NCBI RefSeq assembly: GCF_006337125.1 | Contig: NZ_CP040887.1 | Coordinates: 620,001 to 684,000, forward strand | Length of the DNA stretch: 64,000 bases | Source: Serinicoccus chungangensis | GTDB lineage: Bacteria > Actinomycetota > Actinomycetes > Actinomycetales > Dermatophilaceae | Direction of reading: 5' to 3' | Part shown: piece by piece, positions 38,701-50,091 of the stretch | How the letters are laid out: each line of letters opens with the position of its first letter | Numbering within the stretch: position 1 is the first letter of the stretch | The notes under the pieces: generated by a model | What the model was told of the DNA's origin: nothing | The model's database searches: none | The model's input: the letters and a program-made list of their open reading frames with translations, nothing else | Made by a program: the position numbers and the translations under genes

Positions 38701-39519
38701 GTGAACGCGACCATGACGGCCGCTGGCCTCGTCCTGCCGACGGCTGGTGAGGGGAGCCACTTCCCGCCCACCCCCGGCGACTTCTGGCAGCCGCTCTTCG
38801 CGATCCCCGGGACCGAGTACTACTTCACCCGGCCCATGCTGCTCATGGCCATCGCGACGGGGCTGCTCATGGTGGCGCTGCTCGTCACGACGCGCCGGGC
38901 CGCGATCGTCCCGGGCAAGGGGCAGTGGCTGACCGAGCAGGTCTACAACTTCGCCCGCAACGGCATCGCCCGCGACATGATCGGCAGCAAGGACTTCATG
39001 CCCTTCGTGCCGTTCCTGTTCTCGCTGTTCGTCTTCATCCTGCTCAACAACCTGTTCGGCATCATCCCGCCGTTCCAGAACCCGACGATGGCGCGGATCG
39101 GCTTCCCCATCGGCCTCACGCTCATCGTCTACGTCGTCTACCACTGGGTGGGGCTGCGCAAGGCCGGCGGGGTCGGTCGCTACATCGGCGGCATGCTGCC
39201 GGCGGGGCTGCCGGGGTGGATCAAGCCGTTCATCCTCTTCCTCGAGCTCATCACCTTCTTCATCACCCGGCCGCTGACCCTGGCGCTGCGGCTCTTCGGC
39301 AACATGTTCGCCGGCCACATGCTCCTCGTGGTCTTCATCGTCGGCGGCTGGTACCTCTTCAAGACCTTCGAGCCGGGCCTCATGCTCGTGGCCCTGCCCG
39401 CCTGGATCCTGGGTGCCCTGCTCACGGTCTTCGAGGCGCTGATCCAGTTCCTGCAGGCCTACGTCTTCACCCTCCTCGCCGCGTCCTACATCGGCGGGGC
39501 CCTGGCGGACGAGCACTGA
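38701..39519 (+). CDS. atpB: ATP synthase F0 subunit a
   Basis: 272 residues, membrane subunit carrying the proton half-channels. Helices include FSLFVFILLNNLFGIIPPF, ITFFITRPLTLALRLFGNMFAGH and ALIQFLQAYVFTLLAASYIGG. The essential Arg is in LALRLFGNM, and the Gln-Tyr of FLQAYVF is conserved. The GTG start follows GGAGGA; an internal ATG three codons on is possible. It is the first structural subunit gene of the operon. Confidence 0.96.
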   Translation: MNATMTAAGLVLPTAGEGSHFPPTPGDFWQPLFAIPGTEYYFTRPMLLMAIATGLLMVALLVTTRRAAIVPGKGQWLTEQVYNFARNGIARDMIGSKDFMPFVPFLFSLFVFILLNNLFGIIPPFQNPTMARIGFPIGLTLIVYVVYHWVGLRKAGGVGRYIGGMLPAGLPGWIKPFILFLELITFFITRPLTLALRLFGNMFAGHMLLVVFIVGGWYLFKTFEPGLMLVALPAWILGALLTVFEALIQFLQAYVFTLLAASYIGGALADEH

Positions 39520-39566
39520 CCTGCCCGTCCCCTCCCCGACCACAACTGAATACGCACTAGAAGCCT

Positions 39567-39587
39567 CCGGCGCCCGACGGGTGCCGG
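39567..39587 (+). other. Intercistronic hairpin between atpB and atpE
   Basis: CCGGCGCCC and GGGTGCCGG form a 9-bp stem with a GAC loop, 25 nt before the atpE start. Such a stem could help raise c-subunit yield relative to the neighbouring genes or protect the mRNA end. Confidence 0.45.
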
Positions 39588-39611
39588 GACCTCAACAGAA
39601 AGAGAACTGAC

Positions 39612-39827
39612 GTGTCTGGTGACATCACCCTCCTCGGCTACGGCGTGTCGACCATCGGCCCGGCGATCGCCGTGGGTCTGATCTTCGCGGCCTACATCAA
39701 CGGCGTCGCCCGCCAGCCCGAGGCGCAGGGCAAGCTGCAGCCGATCGCCATCCTCGGCTTCGCGCTGGCGGAGGCCCTCGCCATCTTCGGCCTGGTGCTC
39801 TTCTTCATCGCGTTCTTCGTCGGCTGA
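39612..39827 (+). CDS. atpE: ATP synthase F0 subunit c
   Basis: 71 residues, hairpin of two helices forming the rotor ring. Helix 1 is [21 protein letters not shown], the polar loop ARQPEAQGK is conserved, and helix 2 has the ion-binding Glu in [12 protein letters not shown]. No extra Na+-ligand residues are evident, so it is probably proton-driven. The GTG follows AAAGAGAA. As usual, c is encoded between a and b. Confidence 0.96.
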   Translation: MSGDITLLGYGVSTIGPAIAVGLIFAAYINGVARQPEAQGKLQPIAILGFALAEALAIFGLVLFFIAFFVG

Positions 39828-39904
39828 CCCACCCTGCCCCTTCCCCAGACCCGTCCGCAGCACCGGTCCGCCGGTGACGGACACGCACACGTGAGGAGCC
39901 GCTC

Positions 39905-40525
39905 GTGGACTACACCACGATCGTTGCGGGCGCGCTGAAGGCCGCGACCGAGGACGACCACTCCGAGCCCATCGGGGCCGGTGAGGGAGCCATCCCGATC
40001 CTGCCCTACATGCCGGAGCTCATCTTCGGGCTGATCGTCTTCGGCATCTTCTACTTCTTCGTCAAGCGCAAGATCGTCCCCAACCTCGAGAAGGCCTACG
40101 CCGACCGCACGTCGGCCATCGAGGGCGGGATGGAGCGTGCCGAGAAGGCCGAGGCCGAGGCAGCCGCCGCGAAGAAGAAGTACGAGGACCAGCTCGGCGA
40201 GGCGCGGGCCGAGGCCGCCCAGATCCGCGAGCGGGCCAAGGAGCAGGGCGCGCAGATCATCGCCGAGATGCGCGAGCAGGCCCAGGTCGAGGCCAACCGG
40301 ATCACCGAGACCGCGCACAAGCAGGTGGAGGCCGAGCGTCAGCAGGCCTTCGTCCAGCTGCGCAGCGAGGTCGGCGAGATCTCCACCGCCCTGGCCAGCA
40401 AGATCGTCGGCGAGTCCCTCGAGGACGAGGCCCGCCAGCGCGGGATCGTCGACCGGTTCCTCGCCGACCTGGACTCCGGTGCCATCGCCCCCGACAGGCT
40501 CGGCGCCCGCGACGAGGTCCGCTGA
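39905..40525 (+). CDS. atpF: ATP synthase F0 subunit b
   Basis: 206 residues. One N-terminal membrane helix (ELIFGLIVFGIFYFFV) is followed by a long charged coiled coil of the peripheral stalk, rich in Ala, Glu, Lys and Gln. The N-terminal about 35 residues are acidic and precede the helix, an extension seen in actinobacterial b subunits. It starts with GTG after GAGGAGC. The TGA overlaps the atpH ATG by one base. Confidence 0.95.
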   Translation: MDYTTIVAGALKAATEDDHSEPIGAGEGAIPILPYMPELIFGLIVFGIFYFFVKRKIVPNLEKAYADRTSAIEGGMERAEKAEAEAAAAKKKYEDQLGEARAEAAQIRERAKEQGAQIIAEMREQAQVEANRITETAHKQVEAERQQAFVQLRSEVGEISTALASKIVGESLEDEARQRGIVDRFLADLDSGAIAPDRLGARDEVR

Positions 40526-41346
40526 TGGACAGCGCCTACCGGCGGTCCTACCACGGGGCACGCGAGGGTCTGGAGCAGGTGCTCCAGCACGAGGGCGGGT
40601 CGGTGGACACGGCCCGCGTGGGTGACCAGCTCTGGGCCGTGGCCCGGCTGGTGGACCACAACGCGGTCCTGGCGCGCACCCTCGCCGACCCCTCCCGCGA
40701 GGGTGAGGAGCGGGCCGCGATCGCCCAGCACCTCATCGGCGGCAAGGTGAGCGACGAGGCCCTGCACGTCGTCAAGGCCGTCGTGGCGCAGCGGTGGGCC
40801 GGGACCGGCGACCTCGCGACCGCCCTCGAGCGGCTCTCGGTCGAGGCGCACCTCGTCCACGCGCACCGGCACGACCGCCTGGGCCAGGTCGAGGACGAGC
40901 TGTTCCGGTTCTCCCGGATCGTGCAGTCCGCGCCCCAGCTGCAGGCGGCCCTCGCCGACCGGCGCGCCCCCGTCGACGCCAAGCGCTCGCTCGTGGAGCG
41001 CCTGCTGTCGGTGAAGGCCGCCCCCGAGACGGTCACCCTCGCCGCGCAGGCGGCCGTGGGGGTCCGCGGCAGCCGCCTCGAGCGCACGCTCGCGGCATAC
41101 CTCGACCAGGCCGCCGAGGTCCAGGACCAGGTCACCGCGATCGTCACCACCGCCGTGCCGCTCACCGGCGAGCAGGAGGAGGCCCTGCGCGCGACGCTGA
41201 GCCGGCAGTACGCCCGCACCGTCCACACCAACGTGGTCGTCGACCCCGACGTCGTCGGCGGCATCCGGGTCGAGATCGGTGACGAGGTCATCGACGGCAC
41301 CGTCAGCCATCGTCTCGACCAGGCCCGCCGCCTCATGGCCAGCTGA
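40525..41346 (+). CDS. atpH: ATP synthase F1 subunit delta
   Basis: 273 residues, joins the peripheral stalk to the top of F1. It is longer than the E. coli protein (about 177), as in actinobacteria. The conserved C-terminal segment is [21 protein letters not shown], followed by [21 protein letters not shown]. The ATG is coupled to the atpF stop (TGATG). The N-terminal half is an alpha-helical domain that binds F1 alpha. Confidence 0.95.
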   Translation: MDSAYRRSYHGAREGLEQVLQHEGGSVDTARVGDQLWAVARLVDHNAVLARTLADPSREGEERAAIAQHLIGGKVSDEALHVVKAVVAQRWAGTGDLATALERLSVEAHLVHAHRHDRLGQVEDELFRFSRIVQSAPQLQAALADRRAPVDAKRSLVERLLSVKAAPETVTLAAQAAVGVRGSRLERTLAAYLDQAAEVQDQVTAIVTTAVPLTGEQEEALRATLSRQYARTVHTNVVVDPDVVGGIRVEIGDEVIDGTVSHRLDQARRLMAS

Positions 41347-41416
41347 CCAGAGCCCACCACCTACCCCACAGCACCGGCCCGACCACAAGCCCAGGGCCAC
41401 GACGAGGAGAAGAAAC

Positions 41417-43063
<1,647 letters not shown>

Positions 43064-43121
43064 GCGCGGGGCATACCCCAGCGATCCGACCGACCACCAG
43101 AGCCAACGAGAGAGGCGAGAT

Positions 43122-45495
<2,374 letters not shown>

Positions 45496-45513
45496 TCGCG
45501 CCCCTCGCGTGAG

Positions 45514-45554
45514 TCAAGCCCCGGCACCCCGCTGACGCGGGGGCCGGGGCTTGA
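45514..45554 (+). terminator. Strong terminator after atpD
   Basis: TCAAGCCCCGG pairs with CCGGGGCTTGA, and CCCCGC with GCGGGG, giving about 17 bp with one small bulge and a TGA-centred loop. It is the strongest hairpin in the window and separates atpD from the permease gene and atpC. Confidence 0.85.
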
Positions 45555-45576
45555 CCGCGCTCGGCGACGCAGAGGC

Positions 45577-45675
45577 GTCCGGTGCGTGCTGACCGCCCGT
45601 CCGGTGCGTGCGGACCGCGCGTCCGGTGCGTGCGGACCGCGCGTCCGGTGCGTGCTGACCGCGCGTCCGGTGCGG
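45577..45675. repeat. 22-bp tandem repeat, four copies and a partial fifth
   Basis: Unit GTCCGGTGCGTGCGGACCGC plus GC, starting at 45577, 45599, 45621, 45643 and (partial) 45665. Copies 1 and 4 have CTGAC for CGGAC. Copies 2 and 3 contain a small hairpin GTCCG/CGGAC. It lies between the atpD terminator and the permease start. Confidence 0.9.
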
Positions 45676-45703
45676 ATCAGGAGACCAGCAGAGGAGACCC
45701 ACC

Positions 45704-47029
45704 ATGTGGACCGTGCACGGAGACGGCACCCGCATCACGCCGGGGGAGGTCGTCGGGCCCCGGGAGCGGCTCGCGTGGCTGCCGACCGTCGGGATCGGCA
45801 TGCAGCACGTCGTCGCGATGTTCGGCGCGACCTTCCTGGTGCCGCTCATCACCGGCTTCCCGCCCAGCACCACGCTGCTCTTCAGCGGGCTGGGGACGGT
45901 GCTCTTCCTGCTCGTCACCCGCAACCAGGTGCCGTCCTACCTGGGCTCCAGCTTCGCCTTCCTGGCGCCGATCGCCGCGGCGCAGGCCGAGCACGGGCCT
46001 GCCGGGGCGCTCGGCGGGGTGGTGCTGGCCGGGGTCGGTCTCGCCCTGGTGGGGGTCCTGGTGCAGCTCGTCGGGCACGGCTGGATCTCCCGCCTCATGC
46101 CGCCGACCGTGACCGGAGCGATCGTGGCGCTCATCGGTCTCAACCTCGCGCCCGCGGCGTGGGGCAACGTCGAGCAGGCACCGGTCACCGCGCTGGCGAC
46201 GCTCGGCGCGATCCTGCTCTGCACGGTGCTCTTCCGCGGCCTGCTGGGCCGGCTGTCGATCCTGCTCGGTGTGCTCGTGGGGTATGCCGTCGCGCTGGCG
46301 CGCGGCGAGGTGGACCTCGCCGTGGTGGCCGAGGCGGGGTGGCTGGGGGCGCCCCCGCTCATGGCGCCCGAGTTCCACCTCGGCGTCGCCGGGCTCTTCC
46401 TGCCCGTGGTGCTCGTGCTGGTGGCCGAGAACATCGGGCACGTGAAGTCGGTGGCCCAGATGACCGGCGAGTCCGCGGACGCCCTCGACCACATGCTGGG
46501 CCGCACCCTGCTCTCGGACGGCCTGGCGACCACCCTGGCCGGGGCGGGCGGCGGCTCGGGCACGACGACGTACGCCGAGAACATCGGGGTCATGGCCGCC
46601 ACCCGGGTCTACTCCACCGCGGCCTACTGGGTCGCCGCCCTCACCGCGGTGGCGCTGGCCTTCCTCCCGAAGTTCGGGGCCCTCATCCAGACCGTGCCGG
46701 CCGGGGTGCTCGGCGGCGCCGCCACCGTCCTCTACGGCATGATCGGCGTCCTGGGGGTCCGCATCTGGGTCGAGCACCGGGTCGACTTCGGCAACCCGAT
46801 CAACCTGTCGACCGCGGCGGTCGCCCTCGTCGTCGGCATCGCCAACTACACGTGGGACGCCGGTCCCCTGAGCTTCGACGGGATCGCCCTCGGCACCGGT
46901 GCCGCGCTGCTCGTCTACCACGGCATGTCGGCCGTCAACCGCCGCACCGGCGCGGTCGAGGTCGCGCCGGCCCGAGCGACCCGGTCGCGTGCCGAGGCGC
47001 GCGGGCGGGCCGGTAGACTCGATCCTTGA
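45704..47029 (+). CDS. NCS2-family uracil/xanthine permease
   Basis: 441 residues with about 14 membrane segments. The substrate-site motifs are present: SSFAFLAPIAAA in TM3, AENIGHVKSVAQMTG in TM8 with the essential Glu, and GSGTTTYAENIGVMAATRVYS in TM10. The UraA-like order suggests uracil or another nucleobase, imported with protons. It starts at ATG after GAGGAG, downstream of the 22-bp repeats. It lies between atpD and atpC, an unusual site; its 3' end carries a TAGACT box that may serve atpC. Confidence 0.92.
   Translation: MWTVHGDGTRITPGEVVGPRERLAWLPTVGIGMQHVVAMFGATFLVPLITGFPPSTTLLFSGLGTVLFLLVTRNQVPSYLGSSFAFLAPIAAAQAEHGPAGALGGVVLAGVGLALVGVLVQLVGHGWISRLMPPTVTGAIVALIGLNLAPAAWGNVEQAPVTALATLGAILLCTVLFRGLLGRLSILLGVLVGYAVALARGEVDLAVVAEAGWLGAPPLMAPEFHLGVAGLFLPVVLVLVAENIGHVKSVAQMTGESADALDHMLGRTLLSDGLATTLAGAGGGSGTTTYAENIGVMAATRVYSTAAYWVAALTAVALAFLPKFGALIQTVPAGVLGGAATVLYGMIGVLGVRIWVEHRVDFGNPINLSTAAVALVVGIANYTWDAGPLSFDGIALGTGAALLVYHGMSAVNRRTGAVEVAPARATRSRAEARGRAGRLDP
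47014..47019 (+). promoter_or_regulatory. Candidate -10 element for atpC inside the permease 3' end
   Basis: TAGACT 33 nt before the atpC GTG. Initiation near 47027 would leave a 25-nt leader with AAGGG as Shine-Dalgarno. It would let atpC be expressed despite the terminator after atpD. Confidence 0.45.
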
Positions 47030-47051
47030 ACCGTCATCGAAGGGACATCTC

Positions 47052-47333
47052 GTGAGTGCACTGCAGGTCGAGCTGGTCGCCGCGGACCGCAAGGTCTGGG
47101 AGGGCGAGGCATCGATGGTGAGCGCCCGCAGCATCGACGGTGACCTGGGCATCCTGCCCGGTCACACGCCGGTCCTCGCGGTGCTCGTCGAGGGGGACGT
47201 GACCATCCACACGGGCGGCACGCCGCAGGCGGTCACCATCGACGGAGGTTTCCTCTCCGTGGACGAGGACAAGGTCGTCGTGGTGGCCGACCGGGTCGAC
47301 GCCGGCTCGCTGTCCGCTCCCGCCGCAGGCTGA
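47052..47333 (+). CDS. atpC: ATP synthase F1 subunit epsilon
   Basis: 93 residues: LQVELVAADRKVWEGEASMV, DGDLGILPGHTPVLAVL and VTIDGGFLSVDEDKVVVVADR make up the N-terminal beta-sandwich. The C-terminal helical hairpin of longer epsilon subunits is missing, as in several actinobacteria. The GTG has AAGGG upstream. It is separated from atpD by a terminator, a repeat array and a permease gene. The next gene starts 17 nt later. Confidence 0.95.
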   Translation: MSALQVELVAADRKVWEGEASMVSARSIDGDLGILPGHTPVLAVLVEGDVTIHTGGTPQAVTIDGGFLSVDEDKVVVVADRVDAGSLSAPAAG

Positions 47334-47350
47334 CGGGCGCACCACCGTTC

Positions 47351-47782
47351 ATGACCGGCACCGGCGCGATCGTCCTGGTGCTCATGGCCCTGGTCGGGGC
47401 CCTGGTCATCCTGGGTCTGGGGCTGCTCTCCTTCCGGATCGCCGGGGACCGCGGGAGCATGTGCCCGCCGATGCCGGCGGCCTACCGCGACGCCGAGCGC
47501 CCCTGGCGCCGGGGCACCCTGCGCTTCACCGAGGACCGCCTCTCCCTGCGGGGAGCGGGCGGTCCGTCCGTCGGCCCGTGGATGCGCGGCAACCTGGACC
47601 TGGGGGTGGCCGGCCCGCTCGGGACCGCCGACGCGGCCGCCCTGGGCGGGGCCACCCTCATCCGGGTACCGGTGAGCTACGGCACCGCGCGGTTCGAGCT
47701 GGCCCTGGGTGAGCAGCACTACACCGCGCTGCGCTCCTGGGTCGAGGCGGTGCCCCCCGGCTGGAACTCGCACGTCGCCTGA
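47351..47782 (+). CDS. DUF2550-family membrane-anchored protein
   Basis: 143 residues. One N-terminal helix (GAIVLVLMALVGALVILGLG) is followed by RIAGDRGSMCPP and a soluble beta-rich domain (WRRGTLRFTEDRLSLRGAGG). Size, topology and position directly after atpC match DUF2550, a conserved actinobacterial family of unknown function. The Arg-rich linker after the helix suggests a cytoplasmic domain. It is probably co-transcribed with atpC. Confidence 0.85.
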   Translation: MTGTGAIVLVLMALVGALVILGLGLLSFRIAGDRGSMCPPMPAAYRDAERPWRRGTLRFTEDRLSLRGAGGPSVGPWMRGNLDLGVAGPLGTADAAALGGATLIRVPVSYGTARFELALGEQHYTALRSWVEAVPPGWNSHVA

Positions 47783-47803
47783 GGGCCGGCGCGCGACCTC
47801 GGG

Positions 47804-47861
47804 TCAGCGAGAGGGCTGCTCCCGCCCGCCCCTCAGCGAGAGGGCTGCTCCCGGCCACCCC
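47804..47861. repeat. 29-bp direct repeat covering the 3' end of the adenosyltransferase gene
   Basis: Copies at 47804-47832 and 47833-47861 match at 27 of 29 positions. On the minus strand each contains GGGAGCAGCCCTCTCGCTGA, the last codons and stop of the adenosyltransferase gene. The outer copy lies beyond the stop, so the gene's 3' end appears duplicated. Confidence 0.85.
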
Positions 47862-48459
47862 CGGGCTGCCAGAGCACGTCGCCCTCGCCGCTGCGACCGG
47901 CCACCCTGGCCAGGATGAACAGCAGGTCGGACAACCGGTTGAGGTAGGTGGCGGTGAGCGGGTTGACCCCGCCGACGCCCTTGTCCGCCCCCTCGGGCGC
48001 GGGCTGGTCGCCGTACTCCTCCAGGGCGGCCCAGGTCGAGCGCTCGGCCCGACGGGTGACGGTGCGCGCCTGGTGCAGCAGCGCCGCCGCCGGGGTGCCC
48101 CCCGGCAGGATGAAGGACCGCAGGGCCGGCAGGTCGGCGTTGTAGCGGTCGCAGTCGGCCTCCAGCTCCTCCACCCACGCCGCCTTCACCCGCAGCGGCT
48201 CCCACTCGTAGCTCGCCCGCAGCGGCATGCACAGGTCGGCCCCGACGTCGAAGAGGTCGTTCTGGATCCGGGCCAGCGTGTCCTGCACCTCGATCGGCAG
48301 GGTGCCGCCGGCCACGGCCACCCCGATGACCGCGTTGGTCTCGTCGGTGTCGGCGTAGGCCGCCAGCCGGGTGTCCGTCTTGCGGGTCCGGCCGTTGTCG
48401 CCCAGGGCCGTCGTGCCGTCGTCGCCGGTCCGGGTGTAGATCCGCGTGAGGTTGACCAT
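47833..48459 (-). CDS. ATP:cob(I)alamin adenosyltransferase, PduO type
   Basis: 208 residues. It makes adenosylcobalamin. N-terminal NLTRIYTRTGDDGTTALGD and RTRKTDTRLAAYADTDETNA, then [31 protein letters not shown] with RRAER, and YLNRLSDLLFILAR match the family. The start used is MVNLTRIY; an ATG three codons earlier is equally open. A methylmalonyl-CoA epimerase is encoded 10 kb away and would work with a B12-dependent mutase, so this enzyme may supply that pathway. The last six codons and stop are duplicated just downstream. Confidence 0.92.
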   Translation of the reverse strand: MVNLTRIYTRTGDDGTTALGDNGRTRKTDTRLAAYADTDETNAVIGVAVAGGTLPIEVQDTLARIQNDLFDVGADLCMPLRASYEWEPLRVKAAWVEELEADCDRYNADLPALRSFILPGGTPAAALLHQARTVTRRAERSTWAALEEYGDQPAPEGADKGVGGVNPLTATYLNRLSDLLFILARVAGRSGEGDVLWQPGGGREQPSR

Positions 48460-48493
48460 GCCCTGCATGCTGCCATGCGCGGGCGGTGCCCGC

Positions 48494-50020
48494 TCAGGTG
48501 ACCATCGTGGCCGCCACCCGGCGGGCGTCCGCGGCCGCCTCCAGGGTCCCGTCCGGCTCGCGCAGCGCCGCGCCCACCCCGCCGAAGTACATCGAGCACG
48601 GCGGGTGCTCGTGGCGGGTCAGCCCGGCCGCGTCCAGGCTGGCGGCGATCTGCTCGTCCTGCTCGTGGTCGATGCGGGTCGAGCCGTCCTCGAGCCGGCG
48701 CGGGTGCATCCGCGGCTGGTCCACCGCCGTCTGGAGGTCCTCGCCGTGGCGGGCGAGGTGGGTGAGCACCTGCGCGAGCGCGGTGGTGATCCGGTCGGCA
48801 CCGGGGGTGCCGATGGCCAGCACCGCACCGTCGTCCCGGCGCGCCGTGGTCGGCGCCATGTTGGAGGCGAGCCGGGTGCCCGGCGCGAGCGCGTGCAGCC
48901 CGTGCCGGTTGAGCTCCAGCTCGCCGAGGGAGTTGTTGGCCACCAGGCCGGTGCCGGCGATCGTCATCCCCGAGCCGTAGCCGGCCGAGGCGGTGAGCGC
49001 GCAGGCCAGGCCGTCGCCGTCGACCACCGAGACGTGCGCCGTCGAGGGGGAGGTCGGCAGCCCGGTGGCGCCGATGTGGTGCAGCGTCTGCAGCAGCTCG
49101 GCCCCGGCCGCCTCGAGGTCGTGCGCGGTGTCGATCCGGTCGAGGCGGATGTCGAGCACCTCCCTCATCACCTGGGCCGCCTGGGCCGGTTCGATGGGCC
49201 CGTCGATCGCCCCGAGCAGGCGCAGCAGCGCGGTGAGCACCGGCCCGCCGATGGAGGGCGGGGGGTTGCAGGCGAGGTCCCAGGGGCCCAGACGGCTGCG
49301 CAGCGCCCGCCGCACCACCGGCTGGTACGCCTCGAGGTCGACCAGCGAGAGCAGCCCGCCGCGGGCGCGCATGTCGGCGTCGACCGCCCGGGCCACGTCC
49401 CCGTGGTAGGCCGTGCCGGCCCCCTCCGCGCCGATGTGCTCCAGGGTGTCGGCCAGCACCGGGTCGACGACGCGGTGACCGACGGCCGGGGCGGCGCCGT
49501 CCACGGTGAGCAGCGCCCGGGTGGCCGGGTCCCACGCCAGGATGGTGTCGGTGACCAGGACGAGGTAGGACTGCGCGGTGCGGCTGAGCGGGTAGCCCGC
49601 CCGGGCGACGTCCGCGGCCGGCTGCAGCAGCTCGGCCCAGGGCGCCCGGCCGTAGCGCTGGTGGGCCCAGCCCATCGCGGCCAGCATCCCGGGGGTGGCG
49701 ACCGACCCCGGCCCCACGTAGGTCACCATGCCGCCGCCGTAGTCCGACGCGGCCTCGATGAGACCGTCCCCACGGCGGTCGGCGCTCATGCCCCGACCCG
49801 GCATCTCGACGTTGCCGTCGATGACGACCGGGTCCTCGCCGGGGGCCCAGACGTTGACGAAGCACCCGCCCAGGGTGGAGATGACGCCGGGCTCGGTGAC
49901 GGTGGCGGTGAGCATCGCGGCCACCGCGGCGTCCAGCGCGTTGCCCCCGGCCGACAGGGCCTGCGCGGCCGCCTCGGTGGCGTAGGTGTTGGGCGCGGCG
50001 ATGGCGGCGGAGCGGGTCAC
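48494..50020 (-). CDS. ggt: Gamma-glutamyltransferase family protein, no signal peptide
   Basis: 508 residues. A self-cleaving Ntn-hydrolase: the conserved Thr nucleophile is in SPSTAHVSVVDGDGLACALT, with downstream GSGMTIAGTGLVANN and ASNMAPTTA. N-terminal NALDAAVAAMLTATVTEPGVISTLGG is typical. No export signal is seen at the start, though many GGTs are secreted. The GTG of VTRSAAIAAPN was chosen; a longer reading adds 12 Pro/Gly-rich residues. It could act on glutathione-like or other gamma-glutamyl compounds, but the substrate in a mycothiol-using lineage is unclear. Confidence 0.88.
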   Translation of the reverse strand: MTRSAAIAAPNTYATEAAAQALSAGGNALDAAVAAMLTATVTEPGVISTLGGCFVNVWAPGEDPVVIDGNVEMPGRGMSADRRGDGLIEAASDYGGGMVTYVGPGSVATPGMLAAMGWAHQRYGRAPWAELLQPAADVARAGYPLSRTAQSYLVLVTDTILAWDPATRALLTVDGAAPAVGHRVVDPVLADTLEHIGAEGAGTAYHGDVARAVDADMRARGGLLSLVDLEAYQPVVRRALRSRLGPWDLACNPPPSIGGPVLTALLRLLGAIDGPIEPAQAAQVMREVLDIRLDRIDTAHDLEAAGAELLQTLHHIGATGLPTSPSTAHVSVVDGDGLACALTASAGYGSGMTIAGTGLVANNSLGELELNRHGLHALAPGTRLASNMAPTTARRDDGAVLAIGTPGADRITTALAQVLTHLARHGEDLQTAVDQPRMHPRRLEDGSTRIDHEQDEQIAASLDAAGLTRHEHPPCSMYFGGVGAALREPDGTLEAAADARRVAATMVT

Positions 50021-50091
50021 GGGACGATTCTGCCGCAGCGGCCCGCCCGGAGGCACGAGCCCGTGTGCTGCTCTGGCATCGTGTCCTGGTG

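Noticed and set aside
45577-45675. CRISPR array
   Set aside because: The 22-bp units are directly adjacent with no spacers, and no cas genes are present.
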